Source: CAYWTX01 sp964461295 (lineage in GTDB: Bacteria > Planctomycetota > Phycisphaerae > SM23-33). From it: DNA of 5,677 nt. Each line of letters begins with the position of its first letter. The first letter of the stretch is position 1. Shown here in pieces: positions 5,472-5,677 of the stretch. Below the pieces are notes generated by a model. The model was given only the letters and a program-made list of their open reading frames with translations. It was not told the DNA's origin and searched no databases. Location of the stretch: the NCBI GenBank assembly GCA_964461295.1, contig CAYWTX010000275.1:1-5677 (forward strand), read 5' to 3'. The position numbers and the translations under genes are program-made.

Positions 5472-5677
5472 CGTGCCGCCTCCACGTGGCGGAGCAGGAC
5501 CGCGCGGGTTTCCTCGATGCTGTACTCGGTCGTGTCGATCTCGATGGCGCCGGGCGGCTTGATCAGCGGCGCCGCCGAACGCGTCTGGTCGCGGTGGTCC
5601 CGCTGCCGCATCGCGTCCAGCACGTCCTCGATGGCGGCCCTCTGCCCGGCCGCGTGCAGGTCGTCCTGGCGGCGGCG
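5468..5677 (-). CDS. cmk: Cytidylate kinase, C-terminal end (5' partial)
   Basis: The minus-strand frame is open from the window edge to TGA at 5468 and gives the last 69 residues. Cytidylate kinase phosphorylates CMP and dCMP to the diphosphates in pyrimidine nucleotide supply. The fragment carries the family's C-terminal pattern: RRRQDDL..., then VLDAMRQRDHRDQTRSAAPL (about 19-38), which corresponds to the lid-region 'I..RD..D..R...PL' motif with its Arg and Asp residues, then a hydrophobic-acidic strand IEIDTTEYSIEET (46-58) and a terminal helix. The P-loop and CMP-binding domain lie outside the window. Its stop overlaps the plsC start (GTGA). Recognition rests on this C-terminal pattern and the plsC neighbour. 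Confidence 0.88.
   Translation of the reverse strand, partial: RRRQDDLHAAGQRAAIEDVLDAMRQRDHRDQTRSAAPLIKPPGAIEIDTTEYSIEETRAVLLRHVEAAR
5479..5483 (-). promoter_or_regulatory. Ribosome binding site of plsC
   Basis: GGAGG on the minus strand lies seven bases before the GTG at 5471, within the final codons of cmk. This decides the GTG start over later in-frame candidates. Confidence 0.7.

Overview
This is a GC-rich, gene-dense 5.7 kb window with third codon positions that look strongly G/C. Three things together suggest a Planctomycetota bacterium or a near relative: a Tat-signal sulfatase relic, a membrane-protease/adaptor fusion next to a shortened SecA-like ATPase, and GTG starts with overlapping genes. 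The taxonomy is inferred from gene content only.

Left half (+ strand, 1-3283). The window opens inside a gene for a site-2-protease-like (M50) membrane protein. It keeps the N-x-x-P...D motif of the active site and then continues into a HlyD-like periplasmic adaptor arm (hydrophobic segments, lipoyl-like half-motif, coiled coil, barrel). One base after its stop begins a 662-codon SecA family ATPase. This protein has every nucleotide-binding and helicase motif but stops shortly after the second motor domain, so it lacks the helical wing, the two-helix finger and the C-terminal zinc tail. The pair looks like part of a dedicated, poorly described export or processing machine, and is the most interesting system in the window.

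Centre (3284-3357). This 74-bp gap lies between convergent genes. It holds an imperfect hairpin and a run of ten G.

Right half (- strand, 5677 down to 3358). The order of transcription is: the end of cmk (cytidylate kinase), plsC (lysophosphatidate acyltransferase; GTGA overlap with cmk), a wrecked Tat-exported sulfatase, and a 329-residue protein with features of the C39/BtrH papain-like fold. The sulfatase remnant is only 436 bp where about 1.4 kb would be expected. It consists of a Tat signal, a mid-domain piece, an 'EES-RVPLLMR' piece and a probable C-terminal tail in three reading frames, yet it keeps its own ribosome-binding site and an ATGA overlap with the next gene. This looks like an operon gene collapsed by internal deletions, or an assembly collapse.

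No tRNA, rRNA, CRISPR array, insertion sequence or clear promoter was seen. Both transcription units start outside the window, so their promoters are not visible.
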